A stretch of 64,000 nucleotides of DNA from LVI-A0039 sp033105485 (lineage in GTDB: Bacteria; Bacillota_I; Bacilli_A; UBA3375): the NCBI GenBank assembly GCA_033105485.1, contig CP136956.1, positions 1,426,001 through 1,490,000 on the forward strand, written 5' to 3'. Positions within the stretch are counted from its first letter, which is position 1; each line of letters begins with the position of its first letter. Of the stretch, positions 51,245 to 60,527 are shown piece by piece. Position numbers and translations under genes: made by a program. Under the pieces are notes generated by a model. It saw only the letters and a list, made by a program, of their open reading frames with translations. It searched no databases and had not been told where the DNA came from.

Positions 51245-52123
51245 ATGAATATAATTTTATTAATAAAATTTGCATTAGTAATTGTTATAATATATTTAAT
51301 TATGAAAAAATATTTAAAAAAAATTAATGATAATGTATATTTAACGACAGTTCTAGTGCTGCTAACACTTATAACCTCTTTATTTACCCTAAGTAGTGTA
51401 CACATCATAGATTATGATGTTGAAATAGTTTCTAACGAAATTGACTCATACATTTTGAACAAAGATGTGTATAAATTTATCGGTAATGTTCCAGTCAAAA
51501 TACCTCAAAACTTTATACCTCAATATACTATCAAAAGTAATCATAAAGGTGGAATCAGTAAAATTGAGATTACTTTATCAAATGGGAATATATACAAAAT
51601 TGATGAGTCAAAAAATATTACAATAAATATTGGTGAAGGTAAATATATAAAACTTGAGGCTAAGTTACTTAAAGAAGGAATTATACGTAAATACACAGAA
51701 ACTGATATAAATGGTTGCAAAAAAAAAAGACAGTGTCACTTAGAGTTGATTCCAAGTTACTTGCGTGCAGATATTAGCAAAAAATATGATGAATCACCGA
51801 TATCGGATTTCTATAAACTTAGTATAATAGACCAAAACAATGAGTCTCATGACTTTGTAGGATTCTTATATGTGAGTTACATAAATAATAATGGATTTTT
51901 GGAATCTAAAAATTTTAAAAGTAAACTTTTTGATATCGATAATGTCGATACAGAAACATTTGATAATTATTTAGAGGAAGTTTATAAATCATTTTCAGAA
52001 GAAATCAATACAAAATGCACAAATGAGTATACTATTTGTGGGTATGATGATGAGAATGGAGAACCAAATTTTCCTTTTTATAATATTAAAAAAACACAAT
52101 TTAATACAATGATAGAAAGTTAG
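51245..52123 (+). CDS. Membrane-anchored protein present only in cluster B (292 residues)
   Basis: GGGGAG five bases before the ATG. Two close hydrophobic helices (about 3-20 and 32-52) are followed by a predicted extracellular domain with three or four Cys (CKKKRQC, KCTNEYTICG). Unrecognised. With the next two genes it forms an about 2-kb segment missing between the adhesin and the following gene in cluster A. It ends in its own terminator, so it may be an independent cassette. Confidence 0.7.
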   Translation: MNIILLIKFALVIVIIYLIMKKYLKKINDNVYLTTVLVLLTLITSLFTLSSVHIIDYDVEIVSNEIDSYILNKDVYKFIGNVPVKIPQNFIPQYTIKSNHKGGISKIEITLSNGNIYKIDESKNITINIGEGKYIKLEAKLLKEGIIRKYTETDINGCKKKRQCHLELIPSYLRADISKKYDESPISDFYKLSIIDQNNESHDFVGFLYVSYINNNGFLESKNFKSKLFDIDNVDTETFDNYLEEVYKSFSEEINTKCTNEYTICGYDDENGEPNFPFYNIKKTQFNTMIES

Positions 52124-52147
52124 GTCAGTAATGATCTAATTTTTTTC
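52120..52147 (+). terminator. Terminator after the cluster-B-specific membrane gene
   Basis: TTAGGTCA/TGATCTAA stem and a run of T. The stem resembles a degenerate form of the dispersed palindrome (AGGTCA-n-TGATCT). Confidence 0.65.
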
Positions 52148-52164
52148 ACATGTAAGGAGGCGAA

Positions 52165-52740
52165 ATGCTAGAAAAAGATATTAGAAGAAGTAATGAGGTA
52201 TCAAATAAGCTAAAACAAATTAAGTATTTAGAAGATAAAGTATGGGGTGAAGAAATGGGTAAGTGGAACTGGCTAGAACCACTAGACTATTACAAAGAAC
52301 TAAATACTAAATTTCCTAAGGAACTAATCACAGTATCACGTAAAGATATGTTGGGTTTAAGTATTGCCGAAGATAAACGTGTAGTGGGGTTAGCAATCAT
52401 CTCTCCGTTAGATGAAGAGAAACTATCGTCAAAGGAAGATGTTATCCAAAATGAGAGAAAACTAGATTCGCTTGATTACTGGACAACTGAAGATACGAAT
52501 ACATATAACTTATTTGTTGTAATAGTTGACCCTATATATCGTGATACTGATGTAATTAGTGAGCTAATGACAGAGGTTGCTAACTATTTTAGTACTATAT
52601 CTAGAGAGGCCTCAATTTATGCTACTGGCGTATCTGAGGCAGGACATAAACTATTATCAAAGTATGGACGTGTTATTGCAGAAAAAGAAGAAAATCGAAA
52701 AGTATATAAACTTTCAATTGATAAGTTAATTACTGATTAA
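52165..52740 (+). CDS. GNAT-fold-like protein, cluster B only
   Basis: 191 residues; AAGGAGG before ATG. The C-terminal half has a GNAT-like order: strand NLFVVIVDPIYRDTDVISELMTEV, then ATGVSEAGHKLLSKYG. The acetyl-CoA loop (Q/R-x-x-G-x-G/A) is not clear, so activity is uncertain. Possibly an acetyltransferase that modifies a protein or a small molecule, or a degenerate fold. Coupled with the next gene (35-base gap). Confidence 0.55.
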   Translation: MLEKDIRRSNEVSNKLKQIKYLEDKVWGEEMGKWNWLEPLDYYKELNTKFPKELITVSRKDMLGLSIAEDKRVVGLAIISPLDEEKLSSKEDVIQNERKLDSLDYWTTEDTNTYNLFVVIVDPIYRDTDVISELMTEVANYFSTISREASIYATGVSEAGHKLLSKYGRVIAEKEENRKVYKLSIDKLITD

Positions 52741-52775
52741 AGTTAAGTAGATGTTAAACAATGGAGGAAATAATA

Positions 52776-53174
52776 ATGAAAATGTATAAAGGGATTATTA
52801 AAAAGGTACCAACTGCTAAACAGTTTGAGGATTATAATAATGGAGAAATTGAAATTGCGGATGTTAGACTAGTTGATACTATTGTAGAGCTAGATGGTAA
52901 AGGTGGAAAATTCGAAACATTACCATTTAGATTGTCGTATCAAGATGTAGATGAAAATGGAAATGAAAAATACACGTATGATAGTGAAGCTGGTGTTTAT
53001 GTTAAAGCATATAAGCAGACACCAATTTTATATGCAACAGGAAAAGAGATGCGTATACTACTGGAACTTGGTGAATTTAACCCTGTTAAATTAATGGTAA
53101 GCGAAAATGAGCGAGAAGATAAAGTCTTTTTAAATGTGGAATGTGTGCAAAATCAACATATGGGATTATCATAG
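52776..53174 (+). CDS. Unrecognised 132-residue protein, cluster B only
   Basis: Start at 52776 (GGAGG upstream). Beta-rich, with no membrane segment; contains a DENGNEKYTYD turn. The length and strand pattern could fit an OB-like or single-strand-binding fold, but no motif confirms this. Confidence 0.6.
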   Translation: MKMYKGIIKKVPTAKQFEDYNNGEIEIADVRLVDTIVELDGKGGKFETLPFRLSYQDVDENGNEKYTYDSEAGVYVKAYKQTPILYATGKEMRILLELGEFNPVKLMVSENEREDKVFLNVECVQNQHMGLS

Positions 53175-53196
53175 TAATAAATCGAAAAATGTAGAG

Positions 53197-53211
53197 GGGT
53201 CATTATGACCC
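53197..53211. promoter_or_regulatory. Dispersed palindrome site 13
   Basis: Perfect core with central T; equivalent to site 1 of cluster A, with the same TTCTATTTTT tail. Confidence 0.85.
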
Positions 53212-53239
53212 TTCTATTTTTCATGTAAAGGAGAATTTG

Positions 53240-53839
53240 ATGAGCAAACGTGAAGAAGCAGTAAAAGTTTTAAATGAGAAAGTGGGAAGAGAATATCCAA
53301 GGTTTGCAATTGACAAATGGGGAGACGGGCTAATTTGTATTGAGCCAAGTTTTGGCGAAAGACACATAGGTACATTTCAAAATAGTTCCAATGATTTAAT
53401 AACAATAAATTATGGTGCTCCGTATATAACAAATGACCAAGTACATCAAACGTATGAACTAGAAGAATTTGTAAAAGTAATGAGTGAACATTTAGGTGCA
53501 TTAAAATTAACAAAACAAGATATTGAAAAGGTGGAAAGTAATATGAAAATTATGGGGATTAAAGCTGACACTGAAGCAGGTCAATATAAAGTAGAAGTTG
53601 TAGAACCCTCACTTGCTGAAAACAATAAATACATTCAGAGTTCTGCAATTCTAAATAAAACAGAGTATTCGACATTAACTTCATTTGATAATGATTTTGA
53701 CAGAATGAATTATTTAGTAAACGGAGATTATCTAAAGCAAGAAAAAGAAGTTAGTAAGTTGCATTATGAAAATGCAAAACCAGTTAAATTCGAAGATGGA
53801 AAAGTAATTCAAAATAAAGTAACAGAAATGGAACTTTAA
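53240..53839 (+). CDS. Unrecognised 199-residue protein, cluster B
   Basis: Paralogue of 3350. The first 53 residues differ (REYPRFAIDKWGDGLICIEPS), the remainder is identical because it falls in the identical tract. AAAGGAG before ATG. Carries the same C-terminal domain shared with the 222-residue proteins. Confidence 0.8.
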   Translation: MSKREEAVKVLNEKVGREYPRFAIDKWGDGLICIEPSFGERHIGTFQNSSNDLITINYGAPYITNDQVHQTYELEEFVKVMSEHLGALKLTKQDIEKVESNMKIMGIKADTEAGQYKVEVVEPSLAENNKYIQSSAILNKTEYSTLTSFDNDFDRMNYLVNGDYLKQEKEVSKLHYENAKPVKFEDGKVIQNKVTEMEL

Positions 53840-54883
53840 TATGAAAGAATTAATCAAAGATGTACCTAAAGATTTTATTAACAGTAACAAACATATTAGA
53901 GTAATTAAAGGATGTTTAGGAGTGCTTGCAATCTTTTTTGTTTGGTTGTTAGTCTTCTTGTATATCAATCCAAGAATTGCGTTTAGTATACAAGGAGGTG
54001 CACAAGAAATATTAGGAATCCCAGTTTTAATTGAGGACGTATTAGTGACAATATCATGCGTCTGGTTTTTGCCATTGTTTTTTTGGTGTTTGATTAATTT
54101 ATACGCTTTTGTACCTTTTAAAAAGGTAATATATTCAACAATTCCATTCATATCGCTTTGTGTATCTGTAGATGTTTTAGGAAAGATGTTAGAGTTAAAT
54201 GTATCTAAGCAATACTATAATCATTTTTTAATAGCTCTATTTATATTAGCAGTAGTAATACTAGTAGAAAATACACGTATTAAACTGGTTAATATTGCCA
54301 CGATGAAAAGAAGTTATCAAAAAGGCATAATTGCACATGGGGATGAAGTTAGTGTAGATATCGTACTTGGTAAAAAAAGTAGATTCGCTTCTTTAAAGAA
54401 ATTATATAAACCTACCACATATTTCTACTACTACGGAAACGTGTTTCATGAGTGTATTGATCACGGTTTAAAAGAGTGTGATCATAATGAATTAATTTTA
54501 GGAACTAAAGATGCAATGCATTCTACTCTTGGAATTAAATATAAAAATATTACTGATGCGACAATCTATATCCCAGATGATTATATTAAATCAAGAAAAT
54601 ACTATTATGGCGTAATTAGATATCTAGAGCATGTTGGTATAGGGATGTGGACAATTAAGTTTGCGGGCTCAAATCAAAGTGAGATGATAAAAGCAAATAG
54701 CATATTAGAAACAATAAAGAAACATGATATGTATTTGCATGAAGAGAATGAGATTATGTCTAAACCTGAGTATACAGAGGACGTAGCAGGCATTTATGAC
54801 TACTCACCATTTTACTTGGAGAACATAAAACTTTGTATGGAAGATGCAGAAGCATTCGCACGAGTTAGTAAAGGAATGAGTGA
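53392..54883. repeat. Identical tract shared with 3514-5005
   Basis: 1492 bases without a visible difference; see the partner entry. It covers all but the last 20 codons of the following membrane-protein gene. Confidence 0.8.
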
Positions 54884-54950
54884 ACGAACAAAAATAAGTA
54901 TTGAGATAACTGCTGACAGGTTAAAACGTGAAGGTGTCACTTTACCGTAA
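53841..54950 (+). CDS. Multi-pass membrane protein with soluble domain, cluster B
   Basis: Paralogue of 3963, same four helices in the first 145 residues. The only differences are near the C-terminus (ISIEITADRLKREGVTLP here). One base after the preceding stop. Confidence 0.82.
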   Translation: MKELIKDVPKDFINSNKHIRVIKGCLGVLAIFFVWLLVFLYINPRIAFSIQGGAQEILGIPVLIEDVLVTISCVWFLPLFFWCLINLYAFVPFKKVIYSTIPFISLCVSVDVLGKMLELNVSKQYYNHFLIALFILAVVILVENTRIKLVNIATMKRSYQKGIIAHGDEVSVDIVLGKKSRFASLKKLYKPTTYFYYYGNVFHECIDHGLKECDHNELILGTKDAMHSTLGIKYKNITDATIYIPDDYIKSRKYYYGVIRYLEHVGIGMWTIKFAGSNQSEMIKANSILETIKKHDMYLHEENEIMSKPEYTEDVAGIYDYSPFYLENIKLCMEDAEAFARVSKGMSERTKISIEITADRLKREGVTLP

Positions 54951-54974
54951 AATGATAAAAATAAGGAGATTAGT

Positions 54975-55505
54975 ATGAGCAACAAAAATAAAAATCAAGT
55001 AACGAAGTTTATGAGTAAACGTACAAGGCGTATATATAATGATTTGGACAATGAAGATATTGAGTTAATTAAGAAGATGAGTAAATACATTTGTAGTTTT
55101 GTCGAAGGTAAGAAGACCGAGGATGTAGAAAACGTAGAGATTAATAAAATCTATGCTCGAGGTTTAATTCCAACATTTCATTACAAATATGAAACAAACT
55201 TTGAGATTGATGTAATGGATATTGAAAGATTAATAACGCTTGGTTTATTTCAATTCAAGTTTAAACCTGAAATTGCTATGCCAAAAGGTGAAGCTCATTA
55301 CATGATTGTAAGTGATAAAATATATAAGATGTGGCCACGAGAAAATACTAGTCTTGCATTTATTCATTTAACTAAAGAAGGGGCAGAGGTATTTGGACTG
55401 CCTGATTATATTAATGATCCTAGTGTTGAAGCGTATTATAGAAATAATATTTCATATTTTCAAACTTTAAGATTTGATGAAATTGGTAAATATAGCAAAA
55501 AGTAG
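54975..55505 (+). CDS. Unrecognised 176-residue protein, cluster B
   Basis: Paralogue of 5098 with an identical basic N-terminus; residues after about 45 differ at about 40 percent, including a GKKTEDVENVEI segment. AAGGAG before ATG. A conserved basic head with a variable body suggests a common nucleic-acid or membrane contact and a cluster-specific partner. Confidence 0.75.
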   Translation: MSNKNKNQVTKFMSKRTRRIYNDLDNEDIELIKKMSKYICSFVEGKKTEDVENVEINKIYARGLIPTFHYKYETNFEIDVMDIERLITLGLFQFKFKPEIAMPKGEAHYMIVSDKIYKMWPRENTSLAFIHLTKEGAEVFGLPDYINDPSVEAYYRNNISYFQTLRFDEIGKYSKK

Positions 55506-55507
55506 AA

Positions 55508-55522
55508 GGGTCATAATGACCC
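55508..55522. promoter_or_regulatory. Dispersed palindrome site 14
   Basis: Perfect core with central A, three bases after the preceding stop; AAGGAG follows about 13 bases later. Confidence 0.85.
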
Positions 55523-55548
55523 TTCTATATTAATAAGGAGCACAATAA

Positions 55549-55764
55549 ATGGAAAAAACAAGAAAAAACCTAACTATGGATCCTGTTACTTCTAGAATTG
55601 TAGAAGGTAAAAGTAGTGAAGAGATATGTTACTTAATACAAATCGGTAATGGAGAGAAGAGTGATATAGAAGTAACAAATTTAGTTGAAGCAATGTTTGA
55701 AGAAGTCCAGCAGCTTAAAGAGATGACTAAAGACTTAGCTAAACTAATTATTAAAAATGAGTAG
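55549..55764 (+). CDS. Small helical protein (71 residues), cluster B
   Basis: Paralogue of 5673 with only two or three substitutions (L40I, E55Q). AAGGAG before ATG. Palindrome on each side as in cluster A. Confidence 0.75.
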   Translation: MEKTRKNLTMDPVTSRIVEGKSSEEICYLIQIGNGEKSDIEVTNLVEAMFEEVQQLKEMTKDLAKLIIKNE

Positions 55765-55766
55765 AG

Positions 55767-55781
55767 GGGTCATAATGACCC
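55767..55781. promoter_or_regulatory. Dispersed palindrome site 15
   Basis: Perfect core; central base A here but T at the equivalent site 5891, so the centre varies while the arms do not. Confidence 0.85.
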
Positions 55782-55804
55782 TTCAGTTGAAAGGAAAGGA
55801 TATC

Positions 55805-56473
55805 ATGGGATATAACAGCTACTTAATTTTAGGGCAAACTAAAGACATTGAAAAATTACAAGAAAAAGTAAAAAGTGGATATGATAATACGTTATTAGAT
55901 TTTTACGGAAAAATAGAGTTTAAAAAAGATTACCTTGAACCTGAAAATGGAAACTTACTATTTAAAGAAGGGCAAACCGCTATATATTGTGGTGGGGAAC
56001 GAGTAAGAGGTAATCTTGCATTTTCCATAATGAGTACTACAAGTGTATCGAACTCACCATTATTTAGCAGGAAGTTCGATGTTAGAGATTTAGCATACTT
56101 CGAAGGAAATGAATTTATGGAAGAAATTAGTAATCCAAACTCCAGTTTATTAGACTACAATGAATATGGAAAAGAACATGTTAAAATAATTGGTGTTAAG
56201 CCAAATGAAGATAGAACTCAATACAAACTAGAAATTGTTAAGTCCTCATTTGAAAATGCACAAGAATATACCCAAACAAGTACGGTATTAACAAAAGATG
56301 ATTTTACTAAACTTAAATCATTTGAAAGTGAAAAAAGTATTACGGATTTCATATTGGACAAAAACGAGTTTGGTGATGTGAAAAATATTAACGAGAAGGC
56401 ATTTGAAAATGTTCCAGAAGTGAATGTTAAAAGCGGAATAAATCTGCCTAGCTCTAAGTTAGAAATGGAGTAA
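55805..56473 (+). CDS. 222-residue protein with repeated C-terminal domain, cluster B
   Basis: Paralogue of 5929. Start at 55805 with AAAGGA upstream; the frame extends further 5' but without an SD. N-terminal half well kept, C-terminal half more variable (SSLLDYNEYGKEHVKIIG). Ends LPSSKLEME. Confidence 0.8.
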   Translation: MGYNSYLILGQTKDIEKLQEKVKSGYDNTLLDFYGKIEFKKDYLEPENGNLLFKEGQTAIYCGGERVRGNLAFSIMSTTSVSNSPLFSRKFDVRDLAYFEGNEFMEEISNPNSSLLDYNEYGKEHVKIIGVKPNEDRTQYKLEIVKSSFENAQEYTQTSTVLTKDDFTKLKSFESEKSITDFILDKNEFGDVKNINEKAFENVPEVNVKSGINLPSSKLEME

Positions 56474-56480
56474 TGCGATT

Positions 56481-57137
56481 ATGAACAATAAATTTAAAAC
56501 TTTTAATAAAGAGTTATTAATTGATATCAATAAGAATTCGCATCGGTACAAAGATATTGATGCCGACTTTGTTAGTAGCATCAACTTGTTATTTGGTGAT
56601 ATTGATTTTGTCAGGGCAAGAGTATTGAAGGGAAATGTAGAAGTTTATACTAGTAGTGAAAATGATTTATTTAAAAACTTAACAAGCGAATGCGAGTATG
56701 AAATAAATACAGCTAAATATAAATACATTCCATCAGCAGTAGATAGGGCAAGTTACACTACTGCAGTAGATATAGAAGTAAAATTCCCGACTGGAACATT
56801 AAATATTAATGATAAACTTAAAACGGAAGTCATTAATGAGTTGTGTAGTTATAATGAAAAGTCATATAACCAACTATCAAATAGATACGTTGAGAATTTA
56901 AAGGCGGATTTAGATAAGTATAAAGTATTTAATAAAGAATTAGAATTATTTAGTTTATGTACTAAACTCAGTCTTACCTATAATTTTGGTTTAACAGCAG
57001 ATAATCTTCAAAAGCAACATGAACAAACAAAATCTGAGCTATCTAAATTAGATACCGAAGTTACATCTAAACTGTTAAAAGGTAGTTTGGCACACAGATT
57101 GGAGCAAGCGCATGGACATGAAGCTGAAAGAGAATAA
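56481..57137 (+). CDS. Unrecognised 218-residue protein, cluster B
   Basis: Paralogue of 6605; 26-base overlap with the next gene is kept, supporting translational coupling. Confidence 0.75.
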   Translation: MNNKFKTFNKELLIDINKNSHRYKDIDADFVSSINLLFGDIDFVRARVLKGNVEVYTSSENDLFKNLTSECEYEINTAKYKYIPSAVDRASYTTAVDIEVKFPTGTLNINDKLKTEVINELCSYNEKSYNQLSNRYVENLKADLDKYKVFNKELELFSLCTKLSLTYNFGLTADNLQKQHEQTKSELSKLDTEVTSKLLKGSLAHRLEQAHGHEAERE

Positions 57138-58197
57138 AAAGTTTGATCTATCTAAATATAAAGTAAAAGCTATAAAGTTGTTTAAAGTACTGTTTGTAGT
57201 ATTTGTAACACTTTTAATCTTTCATTTTGCAACTAACTTCAAAGAGTATCGAAGAATATGTATTGATAATGATATTCCAGTAGATAAGTATATTATTACA
57301 AATCAAGAATTAGAAGAGTTATCAAATAAATATTTGTCTAGCCAAGAGTCTAGTAATTTCTCATCTCCACTTGATAGTGAAAAAGATGAACTTAAAACAA
57401 GTATAAAAGAAACCCAAAAGACAATTGAGTCCAAATTTACTAGTATACGGAAAAATACATTGCTTGATGAAGAACAACTTAAATTAGATGGATTAACTAG
57501 TGATTACGATGATATCGATTACGATGAAAGTGAAGAGTATAAACTTACTAAACTTGAAGATATTAATTCAAAATATTCTGATATATTAAATGAATTAAAT
57601 GAACTTGACACTGAAATTCAAATTAGAATTCTTAAGAAAGAGATTTCGGCTACTCAAACGAAAATTGATAAATTGATAGATCAAATATCAGATAAGGATT
57701 TAACTGATGAAGAAACATCATCCTATAAGTCGATAAAGGCTGATTATAGTGCCTTAGATACCAATGTGGAAACTAAATCACTTAAAGAGTTAAAGTTGCT
57801 TAAAACTGATTTAAACGACATTTATGATAGATTAAATCAGTTAAATGAAACAATATCGAAGAGAATTGAACTTGATAAGAAAAAAGCAGAAGAACAAGCG
57901 TTGGCCAAGCAGCAAGCACAGGAGCAAGCACAATATAATTTGGCTCAACAAAAAACAGATGTTAGGGAGCAGAGCACTTCAACAAATGAAAACACAAATT
58001 CAAATGCAGGAGACAGTAACGAGACTACCGCTCCAGATACTCCGGTACAAGAACCAGTAGAAGAAGAAACAAATGACATGTGTTATTCAACTTATGAGGA
58101 GGCTCAACAAGTTGGTATGCAAACGATGTTAAATGATTCGAGTATCCAAAAAATGGAAGTAGATAGTAGTAATAACTGTATTGAATATTACAGATAA
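57112..58197 (+). CDS. Single-pass membrane coiled-coil protein with Cys tail, cluster B
   Basis: Paralogue of 7236, the same length (361). The membrane helix and the Cys tail are nearly identical; the Gln/Ser/Thr/Asn linker (about 290-320) is the variable part, as expected for a spacer. Confidence 0.8.
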   Translation: MDMKLKENKKFDLSKYKVKAIKLFKVLFVVFVTLLIFHFATNFKEYRRICIDNDIPVDKYIITNQELEELSNKYLSSQESSNFSSPLDSEKDELKTSIKETQKTIESKFTSIRKNTLLDEEQLKLDGLTSDYDDIDYDESEEYKLTKLEDINSKYSDILNELNELDTEIQIRILKKEISATQTKIDKLIDQISDKDLTDEETSSYKSIKADYSALDTNVETKSLKELKLLKTDLNDIYDRLNQLNETISKRIELDKKKAEEQALAKQQAQEQAQYNLAQQKTDVREQSTSTNENTNSNAGDSNETTAPDTPVQEPVEEETNDMCYSTYEEAQQVGMQTMLNDSSIQKMEVDSSNNCIEYYR

Positions 58198-58214
58198 TCG
58201 AATTGGAGAATAAA

Positions 58215-58556
58215 ATGACAAGGATATTGGCAAAAAGATTGATAAATAGTCTAATGATGTTTAGCGGTATATTACTTAGTATATTAAATATACTAATATC
58301 AACAAATTATTGCTCTACATCAGACTTATTATTAGTTGTTGGAATTGTAGTATTTTGTTTAATGCTGAACATCATAGCATACGTGGAAAATTGGAGCCCA
58401 ATTCATTTGCTTATATATCTATTAATGATTACAAATTTCTTAGTATTGCAGGAGTTAGCTACAAATGAGCATTATAAAGAGATGTTACCATTAGTGACTA
58501 TTGAGCTTGCTCTAGCATGTATATCTTTTTACATGATAAGAAAGTATTGTAATTAA
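58215..58556 (+). CDS. Small multi-pass membrane protein (113 residues), cluster B
   Basis: Start at 58215 with GGAG upstream. Four helices like 8339, but only about 45 percent identical, so fast-evolving compared with neighbours. Confidence 0.7.
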   Translation: MTRILAKRLINSLMMFSGILLSILNILISTNYCSTSDLLLVVGIVVFCLMLNIIAYVENWSPIHLLIYLLMITNFLVLQELATNEHYKEMLPLVTIELALACISFYMIRKYCN

Positions 58557-58601
58557 GTTTAACTGTATTGCTTGTCTACTTTTACTATAGCGTTGCCTAT
58601 C

Positions 58602-58874
58602 ATGTCATATAACTTTATTAATAAACTACATGACATATTAGTCTTTTACAAATCTAATTATATTGATTTTGTGAATAAAACGGAAGTAGTAACAGTAGAA
58701 ATAAAAGTAATAATCTTGTATGTGTCATTAATAACAATTTTGCTTATTTGTTTAAGCACTTTTATTTTTGATTTTAAAAAAGAGAAATATAAATACAAAC
58801 TAAATACAAATGAAGGTGAAGGGTCATTATGCCCTTCATTTTTCACGCTTAAAATAATAACCCAAAAATTATAA
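58602..58874 (+). CDS. Small single-pass membrane protein with lost stop codon
   Basis: No good SD; ATG at 58602 is the first reasonable start. One helix (about 36-57) then a basic, Lys-rich tail. The frame reads through the palindrome because an A is missing there: an intact site would give GGG TCA TTA TGA and stop after EGSL. The present product is about 17 residues longer. Missing from cluster A, where only the end is left. Confidence 0.5.
   Translation: MSYNFINKLHDILVFYKSNYIDFVNKTEVVTVEIKVIILYVSLITILLICLSTFIFDFKKEKYKYKLNTNEGEGSLCPSFFTLKIITQKL
58821..58834. promoter_or_regulatory. Dispersed palindrome, degenerate (one base deleted)
   Basis: GGGTCATTATG-CCC, 14 bases. The deletion both breaks the right arm and removes the stop codon of the overlapping gene. 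Confidence 0.65.
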
Positions 58875-58906
58875 CTTAATTATGCAAATATAAAGTTAGG
58901 AGAAAA

Positions 58907-59839
58907 ATGCAGGAAACAATGAGTATTAAAGAATTAAATGATTTTTACCAAGAACACTATGAAGATATACAGAAAGCTTCTGTATTAGATAAATTAATGT
59001 ATAGTGACAAATTTACCGATTTATCTGTAATTAATCAAATGTCTTTTTTAAACATGGCATACAGTAAGTTTGTTAAAACAGATTACTACAGTATTGTTGA
59101 TGATCATTATTATGATTATATAGAAACAGAACTTTTAGATGAATATATATCTAATCATTTAAAGCCAGATTATAATCCTACTGATAGGCAAATACAAGAC
59201 TTTATTTTAGAAAATAAAGGTGAAGTATCAAATTACATCTTTGAGCAAGATTATACTGAATTCTTTGATGACATGGGTAAAGATTGGATATGGGAAGAGA
59301 CTCAGGATTTAAAGATGAGTGATTTTGATACAACTAAACTATCAAAAGAAACAAGAGAGGAATTAAAGCACGTTCTTGAAGAAGAAGAACTTATCCATGT
59401 AACATCAAGTGGTGAAATATTATCTGGTGATTATGATGATTACAGTAACTTCAAGTGGAATTTAATGGATGATTGCCTTGAAGAAATTATAAAAGGTAGT
59501 CATGCAATTGATAACCAGGAAATAGATTTTGAGATGGTTAAGTCTCATGTGATTTGGCTAATGGAAGAGTATGACAAAGAAGAATTGGTATACACAAGCA
59601 AAATCGCAGTAATGAGTGGTAACTATAATTTTAGTATTGTAAATAAAAGCGAAGTAACTACAGAACTTAAAAGTACTACACTTTTTGTACAAGTTGGCCA
59701 CGCTAAATATAACATACAAAAAGCAACGACCTTTGAAGGCAGTCAGGAAATAGATAGACTCATGGATTCTAATACTGAATATCCTCTAAAAGAACATCGC
59801 ATTACTGCACCAAATTTAGAAAGTGAACTTGATTTATAA
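58907..59839 (+). CDS. Acidic 310-residue protein, cluster B
   Basis: Paralogue of 8834, same length, about 80 percent identical. AGGAG before ATG; one-base overlap with the nuclease gene is conserved. Confidence 0.78.
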   Translation: MQETMSIKELNDFYQEHYEDIQKASVLDKLMYSDKFTDLSVINQMSFLNMAYSKFVKTDYYSIVDDHYYDYIETELLDEYISNHLKPDYNPTDRQIQDFILENKGEVSNYIFEQDYTEFFDDMGKDWIWEETQDLKMSDFDTTKLSKETREELKHVLEEEELIHVTSSGEILSGDYDDYSNFKWNLMDDCLEEIIKGSHAIDNQEIDFEMVKSHVIWLMEEYDKEELVYTSKIAVMSGNYNFSIVNKSEVTTELKSTTLFVQVGHAKYNIQKATTFEGSQEIDRLMDSNTEYPLKEHRITAPNLESELDL

Positions 59840-60498
59840 TGAAACCATTTAAAGGAAAATTTAAAAATCGAATATTTTTTAAAACGCTTCAGTTAGCGTT
59901 GTTAGTAATGGTACTAAGTTTTGGAATAAGACAAGTACCCGAACTTATAAAAGAACGAAAAGTCGATAATATATTATATAGCGATGTAGAGTATGAAGAG
60001 CTAGATATTGATAGTTGTGATCTAAGTGGAAAACGCAAAGCAAATAGTGTAGTCGATATTGGTTTTGATAGCAACTTTGCTAATCGAGAATATTATGCAT
60101 ATACTAATTCCACTAGGCAACTTGTTTATGTAGAAGCAGAGGAAATAATATTACAAAACGATGAATTAGAAGATGTAACAAGTGGTGGTCGTTACTGCCC
60201 TGATGAAGCAAAGGTAAAAGGAACTGAAGATATCAATTTAGATGAAGGACATATTATTGCAGATAGCCTTGGTGGCGTTAGTAACAGTTATAATATTACG
60301 CCACAAGATAGTTATTTAAATCAAGAAGGGCAGCAATATCAAATGGAAGAATTAATACGCAGGGATGGAGGAGCAAATAATTTTAAAGCTTATATAAACT
60401 ATCCCAATGATTTTACAATGATTCCGAGTAGTTATAAAATAACATTTGAGATAAATGGAGAAGTTTATAACTATGAATATAAAAATGAGGGGTCATAA
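59839..60498 (+). CDS. Membrane-anchored DNA/RNA non-specific endonuclease, cluster B
   Basis: Paralogue of 9766. DEGHIIADSLGG and NITPQDSYLNQ are kept intact, so both copies should be active. The N-terminal helix is the most variable part. Its stop again lies in a palindrome. Confidence 0.8.
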   Translation: MKPFKGKFKNRIFFKTLQLALLVMVLSFGIRQVPELIKERKVDNILYSDVEYEELDIDSCDLSGKRKANSVVDIGFDSNFANREYYAYTNSTRQLVYVEAEEIILQNDELEDVTSGGRYCPDEAKVKGTEDINLDEGHIIADSLGGVSNSYNITPQDSYLNQEGQQYQMEELIRRDGGANNFKAYINYPNDFTMIPSSYKITFEINGEVYNYEYKNEGS

Positions 60499-60504
60499 TG
60501 ACCC
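60490..60504. promoter_or_regulatory. Dispersed palindrome site 16, overlaps nuclease stop
   Basis: Perfect core; TAA of the site is the nuclease stop, as in cluster A; AGGAG follows. Confidence 0.85.
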
Positions 60505-60527
60505 TTCTATAAATTTAGGAGAAAATA

